Shown: positions 50,260 through 59,126 of the stretch, piece by piece | Layout: every line of letters begins with the position of its first letter | Position numbering within the stretch: the first letter of the stretch is position 1 | Source: Caballeronia ptereochthonis | GTDB taxonomy: Bacteria > Pseudomonadota > Gammaproteobacteria > Burkholderiales > Burkholderiaceae | Assembly (NCBI RefSeq): GCF_001545075.1 | Contig: NZ_FCOB02000001.1 | Location: forward strand, 1-64,000 | Direction of reading: 5' to 3' | Length of the DNA: 64,000 nt | The notes under the pieces: model-generated | The model's database searches: none | What the model saw: only the letters and a program-made list of their open reading frames with translations | Told to the model about the DNA's origin: nothing | Position numbers and translations under genes: made by a program

Positions 50260-51057
50260 ATGGGCTTTCTCGCTGGAAAACGAATTCTGCTGACGGGCTT
50301 GCTGTCGAACCGCTCGATCGCTTACGGCATCGCCGAAGCCTGCAAGCGCGAAGGCGCGGAGCTCGCGTTCACGTATGTCGGCGAGCGCTTCAAGGAGCGC
50401 ATCACCGAATTCGCGACCGAGTTCGGCAGCGACATGGTCTACCCCTGCGACGTCGCCGACGATGCGCAGATCGAAGCGCTCTTCGCATCGCTCAAGGAAC
50501 GCTGGGATACGCTCGACGGCCTCGTGCACTCGATCGGCTTCGCGCCGCGCGAGGCGATCGCGGGCGACTTCCTCGACGGCATGACGCGCGAGAACTTCCG
50601 CATCGCGCACGACATCTCCGCGTACAGCTTCCCCGCGCTCGCCAAGGCGGCGCTGCCGATGCTGAAAGACGGCTCCTCGCTGCTCACGCTGAGCTATCTC
50701 GGCGCGGAGCGCGCGCTGCCGAACTACAACACGATGGGTCTCGCGAAGGCGTCGCTCGAGGCGAGCGTTCGTTACATGGCGGCTTCGCCCTCGCTCGGCG
50801 GCAAGGGCGTGCGCGTCAACGCCATTTCGGCCGGCCCGATCAAGACGCTCGCGGCGAGCGGCATCAAGGGCTTCGGCAAGATTCTGAACTTTGTCGAAGA
50901 AAACGCACCGCTCAAGCGCAACGTGACAATCGAGCAGGTGGGCAATGTCGCGGCGTTCCTGCTGTCGGATCTGTCGGCCGGCGTGAGCGCGGAAGTCGTC
51001 CATGTCGATGCCGGGTTCCACGCGGTCGTCGGCGGAATGGGCGGCGAGGCGGAATAA
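50260..51057 (+). CDS. fabI: Enoyl-[acyl-carrier-protein] reductase (NADH), FabI
   Basis: 265 residues of the divergent SDR family. It has [15 protein letters not shown] for the nucleotide, a catalytic triad with Y146, Y156 and K163 ([15 protein letters not shown]), and the substrate loop [15 protein letters not shown]. It performs the last reduction of each fatty-acid elongation cycle and is the target of triclosan. AAGGAG lies 5 nt before the ATG. It is divergent from yejA and ends with a strong terminator, so it is a single-gene unit. Confidence 0.97.
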   Translation: MGFLAGKRILLTGLLSNRSIAYGIAEACKREGAELAFTYVGERFKERITEFATEFGSDMVYPCDVADDAQIEALFASLKERWDTLDGLVHSIGFAPREAIAGDFLDGMTRENFRIAHDISAYSFPALAKAALPMLKDGSSLLTLSYLGAERALPNYNTMGLAKASLEASVRYMAASPSLGGKGVRVNAISAGPIKTLAASGIKGFGKILNFVEENAPLKRNVTIEQVGNVAAFLLSDLSAGVSAEVVHVDAGFHAVVGGMGGEAE

Positions 51058-51081
51058 CCCCGCGTTTCACCGCTTCCGAAA

Positions 51082-51116
51082 AAAAGCGCCGCTCGTTTCA
51101 TGCGAGCGGCGCTTTT
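51082..51116. terminator. Rho-independent terminator between fabI and the PXPV gene
   Basis: Perfect 14-bp stem AAAAGCGCCGCTCG/CGAGCGGCGCTTTT with a 7-nt loop and T/A runs on both sides; serves fabI and the convergent exported protein gene. Confidence 0.93.
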
Positions 51117-51158
51117 CTGTTTGCTGCGGCCGCTTGACGGCCGTTTCGGGCCTGGCGC

Positions 51159-51521
51159 TCAGTGGCGTCCGTGCGGACCGCCGTGCCCGTGCCCGTGTCC
51201 GTGCCCCGGCGGCGGACCGTAATGCGGCCCGCGCCCATACCCGTGATGGTGATTCCAGTCGCTGCGGCTCCAGTAGCGGCGGCCGTCCCAATAGCGGTTG
51301 CCGTGCCAGCCGATCACCACCGGCGGCGCGTACACCGGCCCGGGCTGATAGATCACGGGTGGCGGAGGCGGCGCATACACCGGCGTCGGCGCGACATACA
51401 CCGGCGCCGGAATGCCGACGTTCACGCCCACGTGCACATCGGCGCGCGCGGCGCTCGTCACGCCCCACGCCGCGACAGCCAGCACGCCAGCCAGAATTCG
51501 TCCCGGGATATTCATCTTCAT
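51159..51521 (-). CDS. Exported PXPV-repeat, His/Gly-rich protein (copy 1)
   Basis: 120 residues. The signal peptide (ILAGVLAVAAWGVTSAARA) is followed by GVNVGIPAPVYVAPTPVYAPPPPP, here noted only in outline, with PAPVYVAP-type repeats. Next come the aromatic motif GWHGNRYWDGRRYW and a His-Gly tail (GHGHGHGGPHGRH) that could bind metal ions. It belongs to the PXPV/YXWXGXRYW group of small envelope proteins of unknown function. Other in-frame starts exist at 51527 (TTG) and 51515 (ATG). Confidence 0.75.
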   Translation of the reverse strand: MKMNIPGRILAGVLAVAAWGVTSAARADVHVGVNVGIPAPVYVAPTPVYAPPPPPVIYQPGPVYAPPVVIGWHGNRYWDGRRYWSRSDWNHHHGYGRGPHYGPPPGHGHGHGHGGPHGRH

Positions 51522-51731
51522 ATGCAAACCGACCTCGCTCTTCTACTTGTTCGCTTGCGACGAAATATAACGGAAAGCTTTCAGCGCAATATTTCAGCTT
51601 TGTAAGTTTTTGCGGCTCTCGGCGTAATGTCAGGAGAAAGCTTACCTTTTGTTACATTGCATCCGGGTGCAAATGCCTTTCGTGCCCTCCGAGTGTGGCG
51701 AATCCGCCTCATTCCGTGTCGGCGAAAATGA

Positions 51732-51761
51732 AAAAGCCACCAGCGGCGGCGGGTGGCTTTT
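51732..51761 (-). terminator. Rho-independent terminator of PXPV copy 2
   Basis: AAAAGCCACC/GGTGGCTTTT stem with a 10-nt loop, followed on the minus strand by TTTTTCATTTTCG, 27 nt past the stop of the gene at 51789-52151. Confidence 0.88.
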
Positions 51762-51788
51762 CCGAATGCGAAATCGCGGAGCAGGCGA

Positions 51789-52151
51789 TCAGTGCCAGCC
51801 GTGGCGGCCGTCGTCGTGTCCGTATCCGTGACCGTTGTCGTGTCCGTATCCGTGACCGTTGCCGTGATGGCGATACCAGTCGTCGCGATCCCAATAGCGG
51901 CGGCCGTCCCAGTAGCGGTCGCCGTGCCAGCCGATCACGATGGCCGGCTGCGCGTACATCGGCGGCGGAGGCGGCGCATACACGACGGGCGGCGGAGGCG
52001 GCGCGTAGACCGGCGCCGGCGCAACGTACACAGGCGCGGGCACCCCGATGTTCACGCCCACGGACACTCCCGCCATGGCCGCGCCGGACAACGTCACACC
52101 GCCGATCAGGACGGCGCCAGCCAGCACGGAAGCCTTCGAAACCTTGTTCAT
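51789..52151 (-). CDS. Exported PXPV-repeat, His/Gly-rich protein (copy 2)
   Basis: 120 residues, the same length and plan as the gene at 51159: signal peptide (SVLAGAVLIGGVTLSGAAMA), PAPVYVAPAPVYAPPPPP repeats, GWHGDRYWDGRRYWDRDDW, then a His tail with NGHGYGHD repeated twice. The repeated part is a 24-bp direct DNA repeat (51815-51862). It is clearly a tandem duplicate of copy 1, yet each copy has its own terminator. Function unknown; metal or envelope-stress roles are guesses. Confidence 0.75.
   Translation of the reverse strand: MNKVSKASVLAGAVLIGGVTLSGAAMAGVSVGVNIGVPAPVYVAPAPVYAPPPPPVVYAPPPPPMYAQPAIVIGWHGDRYWDGRRYWDRDDWYRHHGNGHGYGHDNGHGYGHDDGRHGWH
51815..51862. repeat. 24-bp tandem repeat (two units) inside PXPV copy 2
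   Basis: CGTGTCCGTATCCGTGACCG plus TTGT, units at 51815-51838 and 51839-51862, differing at the last base. It encodes the repeated NGHGYGHD segment and could change in copy number by slippage. Confidence 0.85.
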
Positions 52152-52281
52152 GTGAAGCCCCACCTCGATGGGTCGTTTGTTGTGTTGACCGGACTATATC
52201 GGACGAACGCAAGATCGAGTGTGCGACTTGGTAACCTCCCATTACCGTGGAAATTCTTACGAAAAGTAAGCGTCGCGCACA

Positions 52282-52319
52282 TAAAAAAACGGCGGCCTTC
52301 GAATCTCGCAGGCCGCCGT
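52282..52319 (-). terminator. Rho-independent terminator of the MFS gene
   Basis: ACGGCGGCCT (52289-52298) and AGGCCGCCGT (52310-52319) pair around an 11-nt loop; on the minus strand TTTTTTTAT follows at once. Confidence 0.93.
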
Positions 52320-52340
52320 CCGCAGGAAGCCTGGCGCGAC

Positions 52341-53660
52341 TCAGCTCGGCAGTTCCTGCCCCTTCGTTTCGGGCGCGAGCGGAATCACCGCGAGACCGAT
52401 CAGGAACGCAATCGCCGTAAGCGCGATCGGCACGCCAAGCGTCTTCATGTTGAGCACCATCGCGCCGATGCCGAAGTTCACGATCGCGCCGAAGAAGCGG
52501 CCCACCGAAGTGCAGAACGCGAACGCCGTCGCCCGCACGCGGGTTTCGAATTGCTCGGGAAGCCACAGTGAAAAGAGCGCGAAATTGCCGCCGAAGAAGC
52601 CCAGCACGACGAGCAGCGCGATGAACGGCACGAGCCCGTTCGGCAGATAGAACGCCCAGCCGAACGCGAGCGCGATCGACGCGGCCATGCCGATGAAGTA
52701 CACCGCGAGCGTCTTGCGGCGGCCGATTTTCTCGGCCATCGGCGGCAGCGCGAGACAGCCGACGATCGTGCCGATCGACAGAAGCCCCGTGGCGATCGAC
52801 GCCATGCGCGCGGCTTCCGCCTTGCCCATGCCGGCCTTCGTCGCGAGCTGAATGACCGCCGACGGCTCGTACACCGCACCCGCCCACAAGCCGATGATCG
52901 CGACGGTCAGCAGCACGGCCGCGACGATCGTGCGCTTGCGATATTGCGCGTTGAAGATCGCTTTCAGTGAACTCTCATGCTTCACGTGCGGATGAATGGC
53001 TTCGGCGCGCTCCCACTTGTCGGTTTCCTTCACGCGCATGAGCACGAGAATCGACACGACGACCGGGAACAGGCCGACCAGGAACATCACACGCCAGCCG
53101 AACGCGGCGCCGATCGTGTAGTTCAGCGCAGCGGCCAGGAAGAAGCCCGCGTAATAGCCGGTCTGCAGATAGCCCGCACCCATCTTGCGGCGATCCTCCG
53201 GCCAGGCCTCCGCGACATACGTTCCCGCCAACGCCCACTCGCCGCCGATGCCCACGCCCGCGAAGAATCGATAGATGCCGAGCTCCCACACCGTATGCGC
53301 GGTCGCGGCGAGGCCGGTGAAGATCGCGAACGTGAAGATGGTCGCGGCGAGGACCTTGGTGCGCCCGAAGCGGTCGGCGAGCGGGCCCCAGATGAACGAC
53401 AGTCCCCAACCCACCAGGAACAGCGCAAACAGGATCGAGCCCGCGAGCCCGACGTTCGCCGGCGTCGCGGCGTAGCCCGAGCGCGGCAGCAGTTCGGTGA
53501 GCGCCGGCGCGAGCACGAGCGCGTAGATGAACGAATCCATCCCGTCGAGTGTCCAGCCGGCCCACGCGCCCCAGAAACCCGTGATCTGCGACCGGTTTAG
53601 CGGCGTCTTCGTGGCGCGCGTCGCGCTTATCTGACGATCCAGCGTTGTCGGCATGGCCAT
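52341..53660 (-). CDS. MFS transporter, organic-acid/H+ symporter type
   Basis: 439 residues with about 12 transmembrane helices. The major-facilitator loop motif after helix 2 is GPLADRFGRTKV, and the later one is MAEKIGRRKT. A Trp-rich start (FWGAWAGWTLDGMDSFIYALV) resembles aromatic/organic-acid symporters with a conserved Asp in helix 1. AGGAG precedes the ATG at 53660. It is divergent from the GntR regulator of the malonate decarboxylase operon, which otherwise lacks a transporter, so malonate uptake is a reasonable but unproven role. Confidence 0.8.
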   Translation of the reverse strand: MAMPTTLDRQISATRATKTPLNRSQITGFWGAWAGWTLDGMDSFIYALVLAPALTELLPRSGYAATPANVGLAGSILFALFLVGWGLSFIWGPLADRFGRTKVLAATIFTFAIFTGLAATAHTVWELGIYRFFAGVGIGGEWALAGTYVAEAWPEDRRKMGAGYLQTGYYAGFFLAAALNYTIGAAFGWRVMFLVGLFPVVVSILVLMRVKETDKWERAEAIHPHVKHESSLKAIFNAQYRKRTIVAAVLLTVAIIGLWAGAVYEPSAVIQLATKAGMGKAEAARMASIATGLLSIGTIVGCLALPPMAEKIGRRKTLAVYFIGMAASIALAFGWAFYLPNGLVPFIALLVVLGFFGGNFALFSLWLPEQFETRVRATAFAFCTSVGRFFGAIVNFGIGAMVLNMKTLGVPIALTAIAFLIGLAVIPLAPETKGQELPS

Positions 53661-53740
53661 GTTTCTCCTAAGGAAATTAACGACGCGCCGGTAAATACTG
53701 TTTGTTATGGCGTCTAGGGAAAGCACCGGGGGTTCCGTGT

Positions 53741-53760
53741 GCATTTTTATATATAATATT
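53741..53760 (+). promoter_or_regulatory. AT-rich promoter/operator-like segment upstream of the GntR gene
   Basis: A block GCATTTTTATATATAATATT in a GC-rich setting includes TATAAT (53752-53757), a likely -10 for the plus-strand gene. It lies in the 140-bp divergent region shared with the MFS gene, where the GntR protein would be expected to bind. No convincing -35 or exact operator palindrome was found. Confidence 0.45.
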
Positions 53761-53800
53761 TGAACATCGACTGACGACAACTCCGCACTTTCACCTAGCC

Positions 53801-54598
53801 ATGCCGACCGATCTCCCTGCTTCCGGATCACCGCATCCGGTTTCATTCCGCGACGCGCAGTTCGAGCCGCGCCAGAGCACGTCGCGCTTCATCGCGGATG
53901 CGTTGCGTACCGCGATCGTCGAAGGCTCGCTGCTGCCGGGCGAGCCGCTGCGCCAGGACGCGATCGCGCGGCAGTTCTCCGTCAGCGCGATTCCGGTGCG
54001 CGAGGCGTTCCGCCAGCTCGAAAGCGAGGGCTGGGTGACGATCGAGCCGAATCGCGGCGCGGCCGTCAGCCTGCAATCCGCCGACGAGGCGCGCGAGATC
54101 TACGAGATCCGCGCGTCGCTGGAGAGTCTCGCGATCGGCATCGCGATCGGACATCACACGCCCGAGACACTCGCCGATGCGAAGCGCCTGCTCGAAGCCG
54201 CGGAGAACGAGCCCGATCCGGCGCTCTACGTAGTGCGCAACGAGCAGTTCCATATGAGCCTGTACGCGCCCGCGGACCGGCCGCGCCTGATGGAGCTGAT
54301 CGGCCAGATGCATCGCCGCGGCGAGCGCTATCTGCGGCTGAAGCTCGGGCTTCCGATTCACAAGGATTCGTCCGATGCCGAGCACCGCGCGATCTTCGAG
54401 GCGCTCGCCGCGCGCGACATCGAACGCGCGCAGACGCTGGTCGCGCGCCATCTGCTCTCGACGGGCGAACTGATCTACCGCTTTCTCGCCGATGCGCAGG
54501 CGCTCGCCCAGGCGAGCCACGCCAGGAAAAAACGCCGCCCGCGCGCTTCCGCATCTTCCCGAACGACCCCAACGACTTCCTCACAGGCAGACCGATGA
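53801..54598 (+). CDS. GntR-family regulator with FCD domain, likely controlling mdc
   Basis: 265 residues. The winged HTH lies at about 20-85 (LRTAIVEGSLLPGEPLRQ, FSVSAIPVREAFRQLESEGW). An FCD effector domain runs from about 95 to 220 with the metal/ligand residues in EIRASLE, NEQFHMSLY, DAEHRAI and ARHLLSTGE. The C-terminal 30 residues are basic and Ser/Thr-rich. Its stop overlaps the mdcA ATG (ATGA), so it is co-transcribed with the operon it probably represses, as MdcY of Acinetobacter does for malonate genes. Malonyl-CoA or malonate is the expected effector. Confidence 0.85.
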   Translation: MPTDLPASGSPHPVSFRDAQFEPRQSTSRFIADALRTAIVEGSLLPGEPLRQDAIARQFSVSAIPVREAFRQLESEGWVTIEPNRGAAVSLQSADEAREIYEIRASLESLAIGIAIGHHTPETLADAKRLLEAAENEPDPALYVVRNEQFHMSLYAPADRPRLMELIGQMHRRGERYLRLKLGLPIHKDSSDAEHRAIFEALAARDIERAQTLVARHLLSTGELIYRFLADAQALAQASHARKKRRPRASASSRTTPTTSSQADR

Positions 54599-56271
54599 AC
54601 TCGTCCACCCCCGCTGACGCGCTCTCTGCAAACCGGAACTGGAACACGCGCGCGCAGGAAAAGGCGCGGCGACTGAAGCTGATCGAGCCGTGGCTAGACG
54701 GATCGGTGCTCGATCCCGCGCGCATCGTCGATGCGTTGAGTGCGCTGATCGCCACCGGCGATCGCGTCGCGCTCGAAGGCAACAACCAGAAGCAGGCCGA
54801 CTTCCTCTCGCGCGCGTTTGCGAAGCTCGATCCCGCGCGCGTGCACGACGTGCATCTGCTCATCTCGAGCATCAGCCGGCCCGAGCATCTCGCGCTCTTC
54901 GAGCAAGGCATCGCGCGCAAGGTCGATTTCGCGTTCGCGGGGCCGCAGAGCCTGCGCGTCGCGCAGCTGCTCGAGGACGGCATGCTGGAGATCGGCGCGA
55001 TCTATACGTATATCGAACTGTATGCGCGCATGTTCATCGATCTCACGCCGCAGGTTGCGCTGGTATGCGCGGTGCAGGCGGACCGTCACGGCAATCTCTA
55101 TACCGGCGCGAACACCGAGGACACGCCGACCATCGTCGAGGCCACCGCGTTCCGGCACGGCATCGTGGTCGCGCAGGTCAACGAAATCGTCGATGAGCTG
55201 CCGCGCGTCGACATTCCCGGCTCGTGGATCGATGTCGTCGTGCAGGCGGACCGCCCGTTCGCCGTCGAACCGCTCTTCACGCGCGACCCGCGCCATATCG
55301 GCGAATTGCAGATCCTCATGGCGATGATGACCATACGCGGCATCTATGACCGCTATGGCGTCACCGCGCTCAATCACGGCATCGGCTTCGATACGGCCGC
55401 GATCGAACTGCTTCTGCCGACCTACGGCGAAGCGCTCGGGCTCAAGGGCAGGATCTGCACGCACTGGGCGCTCAATCCGCATCCGACGCTCATTCCCGCG
55501 ATCGAATCCGGCTGGGTGCAGAGCGTGCATTGCTTCGGCAGCGAAGTCGGCATGGAGGACTACATCGCGGCGCGCCCCGACGTGTTCTTCACCGGACGCG
55601 ACGGCAGCCTGCGCTCGAATCGCGTGTTCTGCCAGTTGGCGGGGCAATACGGCGTCGATCTGTTCATCGGCTCGACCCTGCAGATGGACGCCGACGCGAA
55701 TTCATCGACCGTCACGCTCGGGCGGCTCGCCGGCTTCGGCGGCGCCCCGAACATGGGACACGATCCGCGCGGCCGCCGTCATTCGAGCGAGGCGTGGCTC
55801 AAGCTGCTGAAAGACGACGGCCCGAATCCGAAGATCGCGCGCGGCCACAAGCTCGTCGTGCAGACCGCCGAGACGTACAAGAAAGGCGGCGAGCCGACCA
55901 TCGTCGATGCACTCGATGCGATCGCCGTCGGCGAGAAGAGCGGCATGCCGATCGCGCCCGTGATGATCTACGGCGACGACGTCACACACGTCGTGACCGA
56001 GGAAGGCATCGCGTATCTGCATGCGGCCGAAGGCGTCGATGAACGGCGCGCGGCGCTCGCGGCGGTCGCCGGCGTGACGCCCATCGGCATGCGCGCCGAC
56101 CCGGCGAAGACGGCGGAACTGAGACGGCGCGGCATCGTCGCGTATCCGGAAGACCTCGGCGTGCGGCGCGGCGAAGCAAAGCGCTCATTGCTCGCGGCGC
56201 GCAGCATCGACGATCTCGTGGCGTGGTCGGGCGGACTCTATGCGCCGCCCGCGCGCTTCAGAAGCTGGTGA
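54595..56271 (+). CDS. mdcA: Malonate decarboxylase subunit alpha (acetyl-S-ACP:malonate ACP transferase)
   Basis: 558 residues, CoA-transferase-like fold, of the usual MdcA length. Recognisable stretches are VALEGNNQKQADFL, GAIYTYIELYARMF, FIGSTLQMDADANSST and GGAPNMGHDPRGRRHSS. It exchanges the acetyl group on the MdcC carrier for malonate, before decarboxylation by MdcDE. It is the first enzyme gene of the operon, coupled to the regulator gene before it. The subunits work in the cytoplasm. Confidence 0.95.
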   Translation: MNSSTPADALSANRNWNTRAQEKARRLKLIEPWLDGSVLDPARIVDALSALIATGDRVALEGNNQKQADFLSRAFAKLDPARVHDVHLLISSISRPEHLALFEQGIARKVDFAFAGPQSLRVAQLLEDGMLEIGAIYTYIELYARMFIDLTPQVALVCAVQADRHGNLYTGANTEDTPTIVEATAFRHGIVVAQVNEIVDELPRVDIPGSWIDVVVQADRPFAVEPLFTRDPRHIGELQILMAMMTIRGIYDRYGVTALNHGIGFDTAAIELLLPTYGEALGLKGRICTHWALNPHPTLIPAIESGWVQSVHCFGSEVGMEDYIAARPDVFFTGRDGSLRSNRVFCQLAGQYGVDLFIGSTLQMDADANSSTVTLGRLAGFGGAPNMGHDPRGRRHSSEAWLKLLKDDGPNPKIARGHKLVVQTAETYKKGGEPTIVDALDAIAVGEKSGMPIAPVMIYGDDVTHVVTEEGIAYLHAAEGVDERRAALAAVAGVTPIGMRADPAKTAELRRRGIVAYPEDLGVRRGEAKRSLLAARSIDDLVAWSGGLYAPPARFRSW

Positions 56272-56276
56272 TCGCG

Positions 56277-57146
56277 ATGACGGCCGCCCTTTCACTTCTG
56301 CGCGAAGAAGTCCGCGAATACGCGACCGCGCCGCTCACGATCGCCGCTCATGCCGTCGATGCGCTGATCGACGAAGCACGTCTCACCCCCAAGCCCGCGC
56401 TCGTCGATCAACGCGGCAGCGGCGCGCATCGCGACCTCGATCTGGACACGATGCTGCGCTCCGCTCATGCGCTGCAACCGACCTTTCTCGCGCTCGCGCG
56501 CGCGGCATCGCATGCCGAACCGTCGCAAGCCTTGCGCGAGCAGCTCGCGCGCATCGGTCGCGAAGGCGAAGCGGCAATGATGCGCGCCACGAATGGCAGC
56601 AACGCGCATCGCGGCGCAATCTGGATCGTCGGCCTGCTGTGCGCGGGCGCGGCGATGCACGCACCGGACGACAGCGAAGCGATCTGCGCATCGGCGGCTG
56701 CGATCGCTCGATTCGAGGATCGGTATGCGCCCGCATCGGCGACGACGAGTCACGGCGCGCGCGCGGTCGAGCGCTATCGCGTGCCGGGCGCGCGCGGCGA
56801 GGCGCGCGAGGGCTTTCCGCACGCGCTGCGCATCGGCCTGCCCGCGCTCGACGATGCGCGTGCGCGCAATCTGACCGAATCCGGCGCGCGGCTCGATACG
56901 CTGATCGCGATCATCGCATCGCTCGACGATACCTGTCTCCTGCATCGCGGCGGCATGCACGCGCTCGATGCGGCGCAGCGCGGCGCGAGGAGCGTGATGG
57001 AGCGCGGCGGCGTGGGAACGGACGAAGGCCGCGCCGCGCTCGCGCGACTCGAGACCGAATTGCTGGCGCTGAACGCATCGCCCGGCGGCGCGGCCGACCT
57101 GCTCGCGGCGACACTCTTTCTCGACAGTCTCAGGCGCCTCGCTTAA
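56277..57146 (+). CDS. mdcB: Triphosphoribosyl-dephospho-CoA synthase MdcB
   Basis: 289 residues of the CitG/MdcB family. It makes the 2'-(5''-triphosphoribosyl)-3'-dephospho-CoA precursor of the prosthetic group. Conserved stretches are TPKPALVDQRGSGAHRDLDLDTM (in outline), GSNAHRGAIWIVGLL and SLDDTCLLHRGG. An alternative GTG start at 56268 would overlap the mdcA stop (GTGA) and is equally in frame. Strong Ala/Arg content is typical of this operon. Confidence 0.92.
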   Translation: MTAALSLLREEVREYATAPLTIAAHAVDALIDEARLTPKPALVDQRGSGAHRDLDLDTMLRSAHALQPTFLALARAASHAEPSQALREQLARIGREGEAAMMRATNGSNAHRGAIWIVGLLCAGAAMHAPDDSEAICASAAAIARFEDRYAPASATTSHGARAVERYRVPGARGEAREGFPHALRIGLPALDDARARNLTESGARLDTLIAIIASLDDTCLLHRGGMHALDAAQRGARSVMERGGVGTDEGRAALARLETELLALNASPGGAADLLAATLFLDSLRRLA

Positions 57147-57169
57147 GGCGCATCGAAGAGGAACGAACG

Positions 57170-57472
57170 ATGGAAAACATGCGATACGAATATCCCGCCA
57201 GGCGGCCCGTCACGCGCCGCGCGCACGTGGGCGTGGTCGGCTCGGGCGATCTCGAAGTGCTGCTCTCGCCATCGCAGACGGCGAACGCCGAAGTGGTGAT
57301 CCGCACGAGCGTGGATGGCTATGGACATGTGTGGAAGAGCGTGCTCGACCGCTTCTTCCAGCGTTACGACGGCGCGGCGAAGATCGAGCTGAACGACTTC
57401 GGCGCGACGCCCGGCGTCGTCATGCTGCGCCTGAACGAAGCCGTCGAGGCGAGCGAAGGAGACACGGCATGA
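57170..57472 (+). CDS. mdcC: Malonate decarboxylase acyl carrier protein (delta subunit)
   Basis: 100 residues. The serine carrying the triphosphoribosyl-dephospho-CoA prosthetic group is S25 in VVGSGDLEV, the same position as in Klebsiella MdcC. The protein shuttles malonyl and acetyl groups between MdcA and MdcDE. GAGGAACGAACG precedes the ATG. Its stop overlaps the mdcD start by ATGA. Confidence 0.95.
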   Translation: MENMRYEYPARRPVTRRAHVGVVGSGDLEVLLSPSQTANAEVVIRTSVDGYGHVWKSVLDRFFQRYDGAAKIELNDFGATPGVVMLRLNEAVEASEGDTA

Positions 57473-58311
57473 ACGCGCACGACACTTTCCTCGCGAGGCA
57501 CAGCTTCATCGAGCTGACGGCGCGCGAGCGCGCCCGGGCGCTGCTCGACAAGGGCACGTTCCGCGAACTGCTCGGCCCCTTCGACCGGCTCGAATCGCCG
57601 TGGCTCGCGATGCAGAACATCGTCTGCCAGGCCGACGACGGCGCCGTGATCGCGCGTGGCCTGCTCGCCGGCGAGCCGGCCGTGATCGCCGCGATCGAGC
57701 CCGCGTTCCAGGGCGGCAGCATCGGCGAAGTATCGGGCGCGAAGATCGCAGCGGCGCTCGAAATGGCCCTGGGCGAGTTCGAAGCCGGACGCTCGATTCG
57801 CCCCGTCGTGCTGTTCGAAACCGGCGGCGTGCGCTTGCAGGAAGCGAACCTCGGGCTTGCCGTCATCGCCGAGATCCAGGCGGCGATCGTCGCGCTCAGG
57901 CGTCACGTACCGGTGGTCGGCGTGATCGGCGGAATGGTCGGCTGCTTCGGCGGCATGTCGCTCGCGGCCGCGCTGTGCACCGAGCTCGTGATGACGCGTC
58001 AGGCGCGGCTCGGCATGAACGGGCCGGAAGTGATCGAGCAGGAAGCGGGTATCGAGGAGCTCGACTCGGGCGACAGGCGCCTCATCTGGTCGATGATCGG
58101 CGGCGAGGAGCGCGTCGCGGTCGGGCTCGCGGACACGCTGGTCGAAGACGACACCGATGAAGTGCGCGCCGCCGTGCTCGCCGCGTTCACGCGCGGCGTG
58201 CCGAAGCAGCATCGCAGCGAGAACGTCGACGGCTTCATCGAACGGCTCGCGCGCGTGAACCCGGACGCCGTCGCTCCCGACACACTGCGCACCTTGTGGG
58301 GCACATCATGA
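57469..58311 (+). CDS. mdcD: Malonate decarboxylase beta subunit
   Basis: 280 residues with a biotin-independent carboxyltransferase-like (crotonase superfamily) fold. Typical segments are ESPWLAMQNIVCQADDGAV, FETGGVRLQEANLGL and VVGVIGGMVGCFGGMSL. With MdcE it decarboxylates malonyl-S-ACP to acetyl-S-ACP. Starts and stops overlap those of both neighbours. Confidence 0.95.
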   Translation: MNAHDTFLARHSFIELTARERARALLDKGTFRELLGPFDRLESPWLAMQNIVCQADDGAVIARGLLAGEPAVIAAIEPAFQGGSIGEVSGAKIAAALEMALGEFEAGRSIRPVVLFETGGVRLQEANLGLAVIAEIQAAIVALRRHVPVVGVIGGMVGCFGGMSLAAALCTELVMTRQARLGMNGPEVIEQEAGIEELDSGDRRLIWSMIGGEERVAVGLADTLVEDDTDEVRAAVLAAFTRGVPKQHRSENVDGFIERLARVNPDAVAPDTLRTLWGTS

Positions 58312-59126
58312 CCATCAAGCTTTCCCGCGGCGAGCGCTGGCTCGACGCGCTGACAACGCCCGCCGCTCAAACCGAAAGCGGCCCGATCCGCGCCCGCGAC
58401 GGCCGGCTCGACGACGAGACGGCGCGCTTCTTCGCCGTCGTGCCCGATCCGCAGAACCGCTTTCCACGCGCGACCGATAACGTCGTCGGGCTCGAACAGG
58501 GCTGGCTGCTCGCACGCGCGGTGCGCGAAGTGCTCGACGCCGATCGCGATGCCGCCGTGAAGCGCCCGATCGTCGCCGTGGTCGACGTGAAGAGCCAGGC
58601 TTACGGACGGCGCGAGGAGCTGCTCGGCGTTCACCTCGCATGCGCGGCCGCCGTCGATGCCTACGCGAGCGCGCGGCTCGCGGGACATCCGGTGATCGCG
58701 CTGATCGTCGGGCCGGCGATGTCGGGCGCGTATCTCGCGCACGGCTATCAGGCGAACCGCATCGTCGCGCTCGACGCGCCCGGCACCGCCGTTCACGCGA
58801 TGGGCAAGGAAGCGGCGGCGCGCGTCACGCGGCGCAGCGTCGAGAGTCTCGACGCCCTCGGCGACACCGTCCTGCCGATGTCCTACAAGATGAGCGCGTA
58901 CGCGAAGCTCGGACTGCTGCACGAGCTGATCGAGGGCGTGGATGCCGATGCGCCCTCTTTCGCCGACATCGAGCGCGTGAAGCTGTCGCTCGCCGCCGCC
59001 GTGAAGGATGCGCGCAATGGTCCGCGCGATCTGTCGAACCGTCTTGTGTCGGCGGATGCCGCACGCACGCGCGCGGCGTCGATCGACGTGCGCAAGCGCA
59101 TGCGCGAGCAGTGGAACGCACGATGA
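58308..59126 (+). CDS. mdcE: Malonate decarboxylase gamma subunit
   Basis: 272 residues, the partner of MdcD, related to the carboxyltransferase alpha domain. It has VDVKSQAYGRREELLG, IVGPAMSGAYLAHGYQANR and HAMGKEAAARVTRRS. The ATG at 58308 overlaps the mdcD stop (ATGA); an earlier in-frame start has no merit. The decarboxylation consumes a proton and needs no biotin in this cytosolic system. Confidence 0.95.
   Translation: MTIKLSRGERWLDALTTPAAQTESGPIRARDGRLDDETARFFAVVPDPQNRFPRATDNVVGLEQGWLLARAVREVLDADRDAAVKRPIVAVVDVKSQAYGRREELLGVHLACAAAVDAYASARLAGHPVIALIVGPAMSGAYLAHGYQANRIVALDAPGTAVHAMGKEAAARVTRRSVESLDALGDTVLPMSYKMSAYAKLGLLHELIEGVDADAPSFADIERVKLSLAAAVKDARNGPRDLSNRLVSADAARTRAASIDVRKRMREQWNAR

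Noticed and set aside
51815..51862. A CRISPR-like direct repeat
   Set aside because: It is an in-frame 24-bp coding repeat (NGHGYGHD) without spacers.
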